A stretch of DNA of 64,000 bases from Caulifigura coniformis (GTDB taxonomy: Bacteria; Planctomycetota; Planctomycetia; Planctomycetales; Planctomycetaceae). Of this stretch, positions 1-8,470 are shown in pieces (the stretch's first letter is position 1; every line of letters starts with the position of its first letter). The stretch covers positions 4,848,314-4,912,313 of the forward strand of contig NZ_CP036271.1 of assembly GCF_007745175.1 (NCBI RefSeq), written 5' to 3'. A program made the position numbers and the translations under genes. The notes under the pieces are model-generated. The model searched no databases, had not been told where the DNA came from, and saw nothing but the letters and a program-made list of their open reading frames with translations.

Positions 1-59
1 CACGCTGCCCGTAGTTCGACACGCTCCAGTCGACCGAGCCCTGCAATCGAATTCGCCAT
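1..59 (-). CDS. Start of a probable DUF4268 protein (partial, runs off the window)
   Basis: Only the first 19 codons are in the window. The ATG is at 59-57, preceded by a GGAGAG ribosome-binding sequence, and it follows the HEPN gene by 41 bases on the same strand. The visible N-terminus reads MANSIAGLGRLERVELRAA. The segment GRLERVELRA resembles the start of DUF4268-type proteins, which are often found in type I restriction loci and carry a nuclease-like fold. That family link rests on a very short match, so an hsdR start or another accessory gene is possible. Confidence 0.4.
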   Translation of the reverse strand, partial: MANSIAGLGRLERVELRAA

Positions 60-100
60 CAGACTCTCCACAAGCTTCGGAAGGTGAGTTCCCGGCCGTA

Positions 101-568
101 TTAGTCTTTGGAGGGCAATGAGAGGATCACTTCGGTGAACCGGTCGGTGATGGATTCAAGGTCCTGAAGTGACAATAGGGCTGTCCAGTTTCGCTCCCCA
201 TCCTTCTTCCCATTCTTAGTGTTCCAAACTTCGACTCCTGTGATTCGACCTCCTCGCTCTGTGAACGTCATGTTGCAGTGAGCGATGCTGTTGCGAAGAA
301 GGGCCATCAGCTTTCGGAGGTCCTTCGGCTCGGGCATTTCACCGGTCACCACCGGCGCGGGCCAGCCGGCGTCTCGCAGCTCATCAAGCGGAGTCTGAGG
401 AATTCTGTCGTAGTAGTGCTCCTTCGGGAGCACGAGCAGGCCCAGCATTGAATTGATGAGTTGTGTGACGTCATACACTTCGTCTCCTGCAGCTCGGCGT
501 TCGCGAATGACAGCAAGGTTTCGCTGCGTCCGTTTCGCAAAATCCTTCACAAGGTCCTCGTAGTACAT
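101..568 (-). CDS. HEPN family RNase-like protein (pEK499_p136 type)
   Basis: This 155-residue protein has the HEPN signature R-x4-H at R92-H97 (RNSIAHCN), the catalytic pair of HEPN ribonucleases. The N-terminal half, with the segment VTQLINSMLGLLVLP (about residues 34-48), matches my recollection of the HEPN_pEK499_p136 family, small proteins often found in restriction-modification and defence islands. Its ATG shares one base with the hsdS stop codon (TGATG at 570-566), so it is probably made by translational coupling with hsdS. It may act as an RNA-cutting abortive-infection partner of the type I system. That role is inferred from family and position only; target and trigger are not visible. 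Confidence 0.75.
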   Translation of the reverse strand: MYYEDLVKDFAKRTQRNLAVIRERRAAGDEVYDVTQLINSMLGLLVLPKEHYYDRIPQTPLDELRDAGWPAPVVTGEMPEPKDLRKLMALLRNSIAHCNMTFTERGGRITGVEVWNTKNGKKDGERNWTALLSLQDLESITDRFTEVILSLPSKD

Positions 569-1893
569 CAGCTGGTCCTCTCGACGAGTCGCTCCGCGTC
601 CGGAATCCGCAGTTCGCCCGAGATCAACTTCGGCAGAAGGGTATCGCGGATCTCCCCCAACGTCCCGATCTCTTCCTGCGAAACTTCGATTCGATCCTGC
701 AGGGGAACGAAAAGCCTTCCGTACTGCTCAACCAGTGGCCGAGGCGGCCGGACGAACCGCGGTTTCTGTAGACCGTCGATCGGCAACATGTTGACCGTGG
801 TGCCGTTGCTATGTCCCGCCACAAGATCGTGAAAGACGGGCGTGCGCAGCAACAAATAAGTGAACCACTCCGGCAGGTAGCTCTGGGACTTCCGCGACAG
901 CTTGTACGTGTGGTGACTGAAAATGCCCCTAGCCCCGAACCGTTTCGGAACAATCGCGGGGAAGCCGATCAGCAGGTGTTCGAAGCCCTGCTCTGTGTTC
1001 GTGACGATGACATCGCCAGGCGCAAGTAGGTGCTGCGGCTTGAATACTCCGTCGTACCACTTGATGCCCGCGTGTTTGTAACCGCCGCCTTCCAGCACGG
1101 AGTTGAGGTTGTGCATCGGTAGTCCGAAGCCGGCCTCGCACAGATGCTGCCCCTTGTAGCTGAGGCCTTTGCTGGCAGTAACTTCGGCGGCCAGACAGGT
1201 CTCGGACCACCCGGTCGGAATCGCCCCAATATCGGAAACATCGAAGGTGTCTGGGAAGTGCGCCGCAACTGAGTCCGGCATCGTCGGGCAGGCGGTGCGG
1301 CTGACTTGTTCGTTGGTCCAGTCGGGGTGCTCGCGGCGGATGGCGGCCTTGGCTTTCACCGGGTCGAAGTCGACGAACCAGCTCTTGAAGATTGCCCGCG
1401 CCATCGCCTCCAGCGTCTGATTCCGCCGCCGGTTCAGCTCGATCTTGTCGTCCAACGCGCCCAAAACTTCGGCAATCGAGCGTTGAGTTTTGATTGGCGG
1501 AATTGGGACTTCGTGCCGCTTCAGGTGCTCGATAGTGATCTGATGCTGCGCGGACCCTGTAATGAGGTGGCGACGGTCTGAGGCCTTCATCGCCCAAAAA
1601 AGATAATTCGTGTCACACTGCTCCGGATTTCGGGGCACGATCGTTATGGCGAGATTGGTGACCCAACTCCTCGGCGGGGTCATGTGAACGTTGCCGGTGC
1701 CTCCGACTCCGCGGCAAGTAATTGAAACCTGCGGCTGTTCAAACATGTACTCTGAGTGGTAGCCAACAATTCCGTAGCCACTCCAGACCGGATATCCGAG
1801 GGCGTCCAACTCACTTTTTTTTACGATCTTTCCGTACCTGAGATCGCAAAACTCGCCCAGTCGCAATAGGACCGATCCGGCGCTACTCGCCAT
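568..1893 (-). CDS. hsdS: Type I restriction-modification specificity subunit HsdS
   Basis: This 441-residue protein has the usual length and two-half layout of HsdS: two target-recognition domains separated by conserved helical spacers. The first spacer is seen around residues 140-170 ([20 protein letters not shown], then [10 protein letters not shown]), and the second at the C-terminus ([18 protein letters not shown]). HsdS chooses the DNA site for methylation by HsdM and cleavage by HsdR. The gene starts 11 bases inside the end of hsdM and its stop overlaps the start of the HEPN gene, so the three genes are read as one unit. No hsdR is inside the window; it may lie beyond position 1. Confidence 0.93.
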   Translation of the reverse strand: MASSAGSVLLRLGEFCDLRYGKIVKKSELDALGYPVWSGYGIVGYHSEYMFEQPQVSITCRGVGGTGNVHMTPPRSWVTNLAITIVPRNPEQCDTNYLFWAMKASDRRHLITGSAQHQITIEHLKRHEVPIPPIKTQRSIAEVLGALDDKIELNRRRNQTLEAMARAIFKSWFVDFDPVKAKAAIRREHPDWTNEQVSRTACPTMPDSVAAHFPDTFDVSDIGAIPTGWSETCLAAEVTASKGLSYKGQHLCEAGFGLPMHNLNSVLEGGGYKHAGIKWYDGVFKPQHLLAPGDVIVTNTEQGFEHLLIGFPAIVPKRFGARGIFSHHTYKLSRKSQSYLPEWFTYLLLRTPVFHDLVAGHSNGTTVNMLPIDGLQKPRFVRPPRPLVEQYGRLFVPLQDRIEVSQEEIGTLGEIRDTLLPKLISGELRIPDAERLVERTS

Positions 1894-3439
1894 GCCCGAG
1901 CCCTTTCAAGCTGGAAGAGATTTGCTCATCGAGCGCAGCCGACTGAGCGGAAAGCTGTCGCCATTCTGAAACTAGGTTCTTCATTGCCAGTTCAAACGGC
2001 TCGGATTCATCCTGCGCGTCGGCCGCACCGACGTAGCGCCCCGGAGTCAAGATGTGCACGTGCCCCCGAATATCCTCCAGTGTCGCCGCCTTGCAGAACC
2101 CCGCGACGTCCGCATACTCCTTCGCCCCTTTGTCGCCGCGCCAGGCATGGTAGGTGCCCGCAACCAGTTCGATGTCCTTGTCGGTCAACTCCCGCTGGAC
2201 CCGGTCGATCATCGTCCCCAACTTGCGGGCATCAATGAACAGCGTCTCCCCCGGCCGCTTCCGGAACCGCCCGTTCCCCTTCGTCCGCGTCAGGAACCAC
2301 AGGCAGACGGGAATCTGAGTCGAATAGAACAGTTGCCCGGGCAGCGCGACCATGCAGTCGACGAGGTCGGCCTCGATGATGGCCTTCCGGATCTCCCCCT
2401 CGCCGGACTGATTCGACGACATGCTGCCATTCGCAAGGACGAACCCTGCCATGCCGGCCGGGGCCAGGTGCGCGATGAAGTTCTGCACCCAGGCGAAGTT
2501 CGCGTTGCCCGTCGGCGGGACGCCGTACTTCCAGCGGTAGTCCTCCTTGAGCAAGTCTCCGCGCCAGTCGCTGTCGTTGAACGGCGGATTCGCGAGGACG
2601 TAATCGGCCTTCAAGTCGGGGTGCAGGTCGCGATGAAAACTGTCGGCGTGTTCCTTCCCGAGGTTGGCCTCGATCCCGCGAATGGCGAGGTTCATCTTGG
2701 CCAGCCGCCAGGTGGTGTGATTCGATTCCTGCCCGTAGACGCTGATGTCGCCGATCCGCCCGCCGTGGGCTTCCACGAACTTCTCGGACTGGACGAACAT
2801 TCCGCCCGACCCGCAGCAGGGATCGAAGACTCGCCCCTTGTATGGGGCCAGCATCTCGACCAGCAGCCGGACGACGCACCGCGGCGTGTAGAACTGCCCG
2901 CCCTTCTTCCCCTCCGCACTGGCGAACTCGGACAGGAAGTATTCGTAGACCCGGCCGAGGATGTCCTTCGACCGGCTGGCGGCGTCCCCGAGGCCGATGT
3001 TGCCGATCAGGTCAATCAGCTGCCCGAGCCGCTGCTTGTCGAGATTCGGCCGGGCGTAATCTTTCGGGAGCACCCCCTTCAGCGTCGGATTGTCGCGTTC
3101 GACGGCCAGCATGGCGTCGTCGACGATCTTCCCGATCATCGGGTCCTTCGCCCGGCTCCGCAGGTTTGACCAGCGGGCCTCCGGCGGCACCCAGAAGATG
3201 TTGATTCTTCGGTACTCGTCCGGGTCCTCTGGATCGGCTCCGCTGTCTGCCTCGACCACCAGCTTCGCGTGCTGCTCCTCGAAGGCGTCCGAGATGTACT
3301 TCAGGAAGATCAGCCCCAGGACGACATGCTTGTACTCCGCCGCGTCCATATTGGACCGCAGGGCGTCGGCCGCCTTCCAAAGCTGTGCTTCAAACGGAAG
3401 ATCGCGTTTGGATTCTTTGGATGCCTTCCGCTTCGCCAT
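1883..3439 (-). CDS. hsdM: Type I restriction-modification methyltransferase subunit HsdM
   Basis: The product is an N6-adenine DNA methyltransferase of about 518 residues. It has the N-terminal HsdM helical domain (residues 15-150), the GGQFYTPR entry motif (180-187), the SAM-binding motif DPCCGSGG (206-213) and the catalytic NPPF motif (284-287). An open frame continues upstream to 3817, but that part is arginine-rich low-quality sequence. The ATG at 3439 gives the family N-terminus ([20 protein letters not shown]) and normal length, so it is taken as the start. HsdM with HsdS forms the modification enzyme. The gene is the first of the block downstream of tRNA-Asn. Confidence 0.95.
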   Translation of the reverse strand: MAKRKASKESKRDLPFEAQLWKAADALRSNMDAAEYKHVVLGLIFLKYISDAFEEQHAKLVVEADSGADPEDPDEYRRINIFWVPPEARWSNLRSRAKDPMIGKIVDDAMLAVERDNPTLKGVLPKDYARPNLDKQRLGQLIDLIGNIGLGDAASRSKDILGRVYEYFLSEFASAEGKKGGQFYTPRCVVRLLVEMLAPYKGRVFDPCCGSGGMFVQSEKFVEAHGGRIGDISVYGQESNHTTWRLAKMNLAIRGIEANLGKEHADSFHRDLHPDLKADYVLANPPFNDSDWRGDLLKEDYRWKYGVPPTGNANFAWVQNFIAHLAPAGMAGFVLANGSMSSNQSGEGEIRKAIIEADLVDCMVALPGQLFYSTQIPVCLWFLTRTKGNGRFRKRPGETLFIDARKLGTMIDRVQRELTDKDIELVAGTYHAWRGDKGAKEYADVAGFCKAATLEDIRGHVHILTPGRYVGAADAQDESEPFELAMKNLVSEWRQLSAQSAALDEQISSSLKGLGHGE

Positions 3440-3798
3440 GCCGTCGTTCCGCCTGTACTCAACTAATGTGGTGGTGCCCAATTTAAATCGCGCGGCGCGA
3501 TTGCGGACGACGTCACGTCGGAAGTTCATCCTCCGATGACCGCGTCGTTTGCGATCAGCCCTGCGGCATGATGCCACTGCTCCCCACCGTATCGCTCGGC
3601 CCATCCGTCGTCGACCAACTGGCCTGTTAACCACTGGGGCGGCGCTCTCGCGCGAGAAAGAGAGTCTGGGGCCAAGTCGAGGCCGTCGAGCGCGAAAGCG
3701 CGGCTGAAACCTGCTCGCGTGCCGTAGGAGCGACGCCCGCACTGAGAGTCCACTGCGACGCCTGCATCGGCGCAAGTTATTCGAGAACCACGCATTCC
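3440..3798. other. Gene-poor stretch upstream of hsdM
   Basis: These 359 bases lie between hsdM and the tRNA-Asn terminator and probably hold the hsdM promoter. A minus-strand open frame (3526-3795) ends in a segment that looks faintly protein-like ([15 protein letters not shown]), but I recognise no family and see no convincing start. It could be a worn gene remnant inside the island border. Around 3480-3490 the sequence turns AT-rich (atttaaat), unlike its surroundings, which would suit a promoter region. Confidence 0.4.
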
Positions 3799-3834
3799 AA
3801 CGCAAAACGCCGGGCACTCTCGTGACCGGCGTTT
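3799..3834 (-). terminator. Rho-independent terminator downstream of tRNA-Asn
   Basis: A perfect 9-bp stem (AAACGCCGG at 3805-3813 with CCGGCGTTT at 3826-3834) encloses a 12-base loop. Read on the minus strand it is followed by TTTTGCGTT. It lies about 45 bases beyond the 3' end of the tRNA gene and fits as its terminator. Confidence 0.7.
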
Positions 3835-3879
3835 GTGTTAACGCGTGGGGAAGCGGTGTTCCGCTTCTGCCCTGTTCAG

Positions 3880-3952
3880 CTCCCGGACCAGGACTCGAAC
3901 CTGGAACCTAGCGGTTAACAGCCGCTCGCTCTACCGATTGAGCTATCCGGGA
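3880..3952 (-). tRNA. tRNA-Asn (anticodon GTT)
   Basis: The minus strand folds as a tRNA: acceptor arm TCCCGGA/TCCGGGA, D arm with AGCTCAATCGGTAGAGC, anticodon loop CTGTTAACC with anticodon GTT, and T arm with GGTTCGAGTCC. The discriminator base is G and no CCA is encoded. The type I modification block begins just beyond its 3' end and terminator, a common site for island integration. Confidence 0.95.
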
Positions 3953-4624
3953 ATGGAATCGCCGCCGCGATTTGCCGGAGGTCGCCTTTTCAGAGGAGAA
4001 GGCGATCCCACTGGCCGCGGCGGCCAATCGGTGGAGAGGCAGTATTGTCCGTTTCCAGACGGGCTGCAAGTGATGTTCTCTAACACCTTTGAACCTCGGT
4101 TCCTCACGTGAGGGGAGACCCTGAAACCGGGCCAATCGCGTGCGGCGAGGCCCGTTCGCCGCGGGGCGGGTGTTCCAAATCTCTGCAATCAGGGGCATTC
4201 GGGGCAAGAAATACGGTGGCAGGGGGAGGTGCGTTGTCCTTGCCCTTCCTCCCTTGCCCGTTTCCGGAGCCGAAAGACGCCGCCCTCGCGGGCCGGCTGT
4301 TCCCCAAGGAACGGTCGGCGGGGCAGAATGGCCGAAGGTGCGGTTGCTTGCGATGGTTTGAGAATCGTCGTGTTCATGATCCCTCCATCCCTCCGTGAAC
4401 GGTTGCGCACGAACTGGCCGGGGTGACAGGATGGATCGGCCTGCGGCAGGGAACCGGACACCGCCGAATTGTGTCTGGTTCGTTCGAGTTCGCCTGCCGA
4501 ATTGCAGTACAGTCATAGCCCGGTCGCGACATGAGGTTGGCGATCGAGATTGCGTTCATCCGCGCCTGGCTACGGGAATCCACCGGCGGTCGCGGAGGAC
4601 GTCTGACGGTTCAGATGGACGAGA
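3953..4624. other. 672-base intergenic stretch between tRNA-Asn and mnmG
   Basis: No convincing gene was found. Open frames on both strands are short, rich in Arg and Pro and lack recognisable motifs. The stretch should contain promoters for tRNA-Asn (leftward) and mnmG (rightward), but none stands out enough to mark. Around 4200-4260 there is a run of G-rich then C/T-rich sequence without an evident stem. Confidence 0.5.
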
Positions 4625-6469
4625 ATGACTTCGCAATATTCATATGACGTTGTCGTCGTGGGAGCCGGGCACGCCGGGGTCGAGGCGGCGCTGGCCGCTG
4701 CGCGGCTGGGAGCCCGGACGGCCCTGCTGACGATGAACGCCGATTCAGTGGCCCAGATGAGCTGCAATCCGGCGATTGGCGGGGTCGCCAAGGGGCAGAT
4801 TGTCCGCGAGATCGACGCCCTGGGCGGAGAGATGGGGCGGTGCACCGATGAAACAGGGATCCAGTTCCGGATGCTGAACCGGACGAAGGGCCCGGCGATG
4901 CACAGTCCGCGAGCCCAGGCGGACAAGAAGGCCTATCAGTTCCGGATGAAGCACGTCGTCGAGCAGCAGGAAAACCTGTCGCTCAGGCAGGAAAGCGTTG
5001 AAGCACTTCTCGTCGAGGGAACGGGGGACGAGGCGCGGATGACGGGCGTCCGAGTCCGCGGAGGCGCCGTCTATGAGTCGCGGGCAGTGATCCTGACCAC
5101 CGGGACGTTCCTGCAGGCAATCATGCATACCGGAGAATCCAAAACGCCGGGGGGCAGGGCGGGGGACGGGACGACGGGCACGGTGTCGGACAGCCTGCGG
5201 GCGGCGGGCTTTGAACTGGCGCGGTTCAAGACGGGAACGCCGTGCCGTCTGAACGGACGGACCATTCATTATTCGGCGCTGAAGGAGCAGCCCGGCGACG
5301 AGCCGCCGGTTCCGTTCTCGTTCATGACGGATCGCATCACGGAGCCGCAACTTTCCTGCTGGCTGACCGAGACCAACCCGCACATTCACGACGCGATCCG
5401 GGCCAACCTGCATCGCGCGCCGATGTACAGCGGCCAGATTCATTCAACGGGGCCGCGGTATTGCCCGTCCATCGAGGACAAGGTGGTGCGGTTCGCGGAA
5501 AAGCCGTCTCACCAGATCTTCCTGGAGCCGGAAGGCCGCAACACCTGCGAGGTTTACTGCAACGGCATCTCGACGAGCCTGCCGCGCGACGTGCAGGACG
5601 AAATCATTCGTTCGATCCGGGGCCTGGAGAAGGCGGAGATCATGCGCTACGGCTACGCCGTCGAGTACGACTACGCTCCCCCGACCCAGTTGCACGCGAC
5701 GCTGGAAACCAAGCGCGTCGCGGGGCTTTATTTCGCCGGCCAGATCAACGGGACGACGGGCTATGAAGAAGCCGCCGCCCAGGGCTTGATGGCGGGCATC
5801 AACGCCGCGCTCAAGTTGAGTGGCGCCGGCCCATTCATCCTCGACCGCAACCAGGCGTACATCGGCGTCCTGATCGACGACCTCGTGACGAAGGGCGTGG
5901 ATGAGCCGTACCGGATGTTCACCTCGCGGGCCGAGTTCCGGTTGCTGCTCAGGCATGACAACGCTGATCGTCGGCTGACGCCTTTGGGGCGGAAGATTGG
6001 TCTGGTTGGCGCCGATCGCTGGGAGCGGTTCAGCGAGCACGACCTGGAAGTCCGCCGAGGGATCGAGTACCTGCAGAAGCATCGGCACGAGGGAGCGACG
6101 CTCGAGGAATGGCTTCGCCGACCGGAGATCGACTGGCCGGCGCTCGAGGCTCTTGCGCCGGCGGTGCTGGACCTGAATCTCAGCGAGAGGGCGACCGAGC
6201 AGGTCACCATCGAGACGAAGTACGCGGGATACGTTCGGCGGCAGGAACTCGACATTGCCCGGGCGGACAAGACGAATTCGGTGCGGATCCCCGAAGCATT
6301 TGACTTCCGGGCGATTCCGCAGCTGCGGAGCGAAGCCAGGGAAAAGCTGTCACGGGTCCAGCCGCGGGACATCGGACAGGCGGGGCGGATCAGCGGCATT
6401 ACGCCCGCGGACCTCGCTGTGCTGATGGTGTATCTGAAGAGGCCGCAGGAAACGACGACCGGGGCGTAG
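4625..6469 (+). CDS. mnmG: tRNA uridine-5-carboxymethylaminomethyl modification enzyme MnmG (GidA)
   Basis: The 614-residue FAD enzyme works with MnmE to modify the wobble uridine (U34) of several tRNAs in the cytoplasm. The N-terminus has the FAD dinucleotide motif [10 protein letters not shown] and then the strongly conserved [12 protein letters not shown] and [18 protein letters not shown] blocks. The second nucleotide motif region (TTGTFL) and the C-terminal helical domain (ending near [15 protein letters not shown]) are present, so the protein is complete and of normal length. The ATG at 4625 gives the expected start [18 protein letters not shown]. The gene stands alone; no mnmE, gidB or parAB is next to it in the window, unlike the arrangement in many other bacteria. 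Confidence 0.97.
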   Translation: MTSQYSYDVVVVGAGHAGVEAALAAARLGARTALLTMNADSVAQMSCNPAIGGVAKGQIVREIDALGGEMGRCTDETGIQFRMLNRTKGPAMHSPRAQADKKAYQFRMKHVVEQQENLSLRQESVEALLVEGTGDEARMTGVRVRGGAVYESRAVILTTGTFLQAIMHTGESKTPGGRAGDGTTGTVSDSLRAAGFELARFKTGTPCRLNGRTIHYSALKEQPGDEPPVPFSFMTDRITEPQLSCWLTETNPHIHDAIRANLHRAPMYSGQIHSTGPRYCPSIEDKVVRFAEKPSHQIFLEPEGRNTCEVYCNGISTSLPRDVQDEIIRSIRGLEKAEIMRYGYAVEYDYAPPTQLHATLETKRVAGLYFAGQINGTTGYEEAAAQGLMAGINAALKLSGAGPFILDRNQAYIGVLIDDLVTKGVDEPYRMFTSRAEFRLLLRHDNADRRLTPLGRKIGLVGADRWERFSEHDLEVRRGIEYLQKHRHEGATLEEWLRRPEIDWPALEALAPAVLDLNLSERATEQVTIETKYAGYVRRQELDIARADKTNSVRIPEAFDFRAIPQLRSEAREKLSRVQPRDIGQAGRISGITPADLAVLMVYLKRPQETTTGA

Positions 6470-6480
6470 TCGCGGTCGGT

Positions 6481-7776
6481 TCAGAGCGAAGCGCTCTGCG
6501 CGGCGAGCGCTTCGAGCCTGCGTCGTTCCTCGGCGGGATCGACGTTCGATTCTTCGATGTGGGCCTGCATCAGTTCGCCGCGCTGGTCAGGAGTCGTGGC
6601 AGACACAGCGCCGGAGGCGGCGGTCGGTTTGAAGAGATTGTCGCCGACGGGCTCGAGTGCCGAGGGATCGACCACCTGAACGAGGCCGATCCTTCCCAGA
6701 ACTTGCCGGCTCCCCTCGATTCTCCCGGCAACTTCGCCATCCGCCAGGATCTCCAGGCGCTCGACATTCACGGGGACGACGATCGCAGGTTCGATCGGAC
6801 AGGGCTCTCCTTGACTCCTCGGAAGCGCGATCCGGCGGGAGCGATCGAGCACAAATCGGCCGCAGCGGGTGAGGCAGGCGTCTTCGCCCCGTTTCACCTG
6901 GAAGAAGCCGTTTCCATGAATGGCGCAGTCCAGTGGCCGCTGCGTCGTCGTCAGTTTTCCCTGTGACGTGTTGATGAGGGAGATGACCGCCGAAGAATCG
7001 GGAGATTCTTTCGGGGACCGGCCCGTGTGTTCGAAGACGATCAGTTCGCGGCGTTTGAAGCCGGGCGTGGAAGAGTTCGCGAGGTTGTGCTGGCACACGC
7101 GACGAACCTCAACCTGATGGCTCGACAAGTGCGTCAGACCCGGCGTATGACTGGTCGTCGGGGCGGCTGGTTTTGCAGGCGGTTTCTTTTCCGCGACTTT
7201 CGCGACAGCGGCCGGGACAGGAGCAGACGCGATTTGATCGAGCTCCGGCCAAACGGCGCCGGAATCGGGACCGCGGGTCATCTTCCAGATTCGCAGGATT
7301 TCGGTTGCGTCGTCGCGCGAGAGGCCGCGGAGCGTTTCATACCAGACGTCGTGTTCGCTGGCCGCGAGTGTCTGCAGTTCATCGCGGATGAAAGCCCGCA
7401 ATTCGGCATCTTCCCGTGGCAGTTCGGCCGGCAGAGGCTCGGCATCCGGCATGATCGGGAGCTGACGCGGCGGCTCGATGGGGGCTGGATCGCCGGGCGA
7501 AGCGGGAGCGGGTGTCGTTTCTACGGGGGCAGTCGCGATGGCGTGGACGGTCGAAGGTTCGGGCGCAAACGCTGTTCGAAGCTCGGGAGTGAGCGACTCG
7601 AGGGACGGAAGATGAGCCTCGGGAGAATCCGGAGAAATCGGCGTTCCGATCGACAGATCAGGGAGCCGCAACGGGGGCCGGGAGGGACGGCCGCTCAAAG
7701 CGAGGTGCGTACCGGCGACCCCAACGGCCATGCCGAGCACCAGACCACACAAATACGAACCGCGCCCCGCATCCAT
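6481..7776 (-). CDS. Membrane-anchored FlgG/FlgF-like flagellar rod-type protein
   Basis: The 431-residue product starts with a short cytoplasmic end and one hydrophobic segment (residues 8-26), followed by a long Pro/Ala-rich linker (27-205). The C-terminal half is a flagellar rod/hook protein: NLANSSTPGFKRRE (231-244) is the rod N-terminal signature, GNGFFQV and the end segment RGELMQAHIEESNVDP match the FlgG/FlgF core and C-terminal helix. True FlgG proteins are about 260 residues and have no membrane anchor or linker. No other flagellar gene is nearby. It may be a planctomycete-specific protein using the rod fold for another job, or an accessory basal-body part. Confidence 0.8.
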   Translation of the reverse strand: MDAGRGSYLCGLVLGMAVGVAGTHLALSGRPSRPPLRLPDLSIGTPISPDSPEAHLPSLESLTPELRTAFAPEPSTVHAIATAPVETTPAPASPGDPAPIEPPRQLPIMPDAEPLPAELPREDAELRAFIRDELQTLAASEHDVWYETLRGLSRDDATEILRIWKMTRGPDSGAVWPELDQIASAPVPAAVAKVAEKKPPAKPAAPTTSHTPGLTHLSSHQVEVRRVCQHNLANSSTPGFKRRELIVFEHTGRSPKESPDSSAVISLINTSQGKLTTTQRPLDCAIHGNGFFQVKRGEDACLTRCGRFVLDRSRRIALPRSQGEPCPIEPAIVVPVNVERLEILADGEVAGRIEGSRQVLGRIGLVQVVDPSALEPVGDNLFKPTAASGAVSATTPDQRGELMQAHIEESNVDPAEERRRLEALAAQSASL

Positions 7777-7930
7777 GCGTGGCTCCCCTTCACCACGTTT
7801 CCCATCGGCCGGAAATGCATCGACCTGATCGCCTTCATCCCGATTTCGGTCGGCGCGCGGGGAAAGCTATCGGGGCCGGTGAAATCCGGCAAGATCAGCT
7901 GGACGGGGCGGATGGACAGCGGCAGTTGAC

Positions 7931-8167
7931 CTATTTGTCCTCGGTCGCTCCGGGGACATCCCCGGTCGTTTTCCCACCGCGGGCGATGGCTTTTCCCGTG
8001 GCAATCCGCTCGCCACGTTCTTGCGCAGGCGTCGTTTCGGGAGTCTGGACTGTGGCGCCCGGGCTAGATGCGTTCTTTTCCGGTTGCTCTTCACCGGGGG
8101 CGTGGCGTTTGTTCTCCGGGAGGCCAGATTGAGTGCTCTCTTGGGGGCTCGACTGAGTGTGGTCCAT
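7931..8167 (-). CDS. Small hydrophilic protein, unknown
   Basis: A 78-residue frame starts at ATG 8167 with a GAGG ribosome-binding sequence eight bases upstream. It is rich in Gln, Ser, Pro, Glu and Thr and poor in hydrophobic residues, so it is probably disordered. It reads in the same direction as the FlgG-like gene downstream. I recognise no family. The good leader and the lack of Arg-rich shadow composition favour a real gene, but no motif proves it. Confidence 0.4.
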   Translation of the reverse strand: MDHTQSSPQESTQSGLPENKRHAPGEEQPEKNASSPGATVQTPETTPAQERGERIATGKAIARGGKTTGDVPGATEDK

Positions 8168-8325
8168 TCGATACCTCGACAGATTCGGCGCAGATGGCCC
8201 GGTTCTCGACGTCCGATGGACGCGCGGGCCGGGCGGACGGGGGTGCTGCAGGCCGCATGCCGGAATGCGAGAAATTGCGAGGGGGCGAGCGTGCCGGAGC
8301 GCGGGGCGAACTGACGGTTGGCTGG

Positions 8326-8416
8326 TGTGGCACGGCAGACCGTGCCACAACGCGGGCGTTGGAAATTTTCGCGGCTCGGCGGGAGCCTCGCCGTCCCGAT
8401 GGTGTCGGGACGGCGA
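8326..8416. repeat. Cluster of REP-like palindromes in an intergenic region
   Basis: Three stem-loops sit side by side in the gap 8168-8470. A 10-bp perfect stem (TGTGGCACGG at 8326-8335 with CCGTGCCACA at 8340-8349) has a 4-base loop. GGCTC/GAGCC (8373-8387) forms a short stem. An 11-bp perfect stem (TCGCCGTCCCG at 8388-8398 with CGGGACGGCGA at 8406-8416) has a 7-base loop. Extragenic palindromes with a similar GGCTCGGCGGGAGCC core are, from memory, dispersed in planctomycete and verrucomicrobial genomes. Only one copy is present in this window. Confidence 0.65.
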
Positions 8417-8470
8417 TGGATGATCAGACCGGCGGCGAGCGACGGCCGCTCACTCGATGATGAGCCGGGG

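Noticed and set aside
2054-3169. Long plus-strand frame (371 codons)
   Set aside because: It lies entirely inside hsdM on the other strand and has no motif; hsdM has intact SAM and NPPF motifs.
3526-3795. Minus-strand frame with a partly protein-like end
   Set aside because: No family, no leader and mixed composition; kept only as a possible remnant in the intergenic note.
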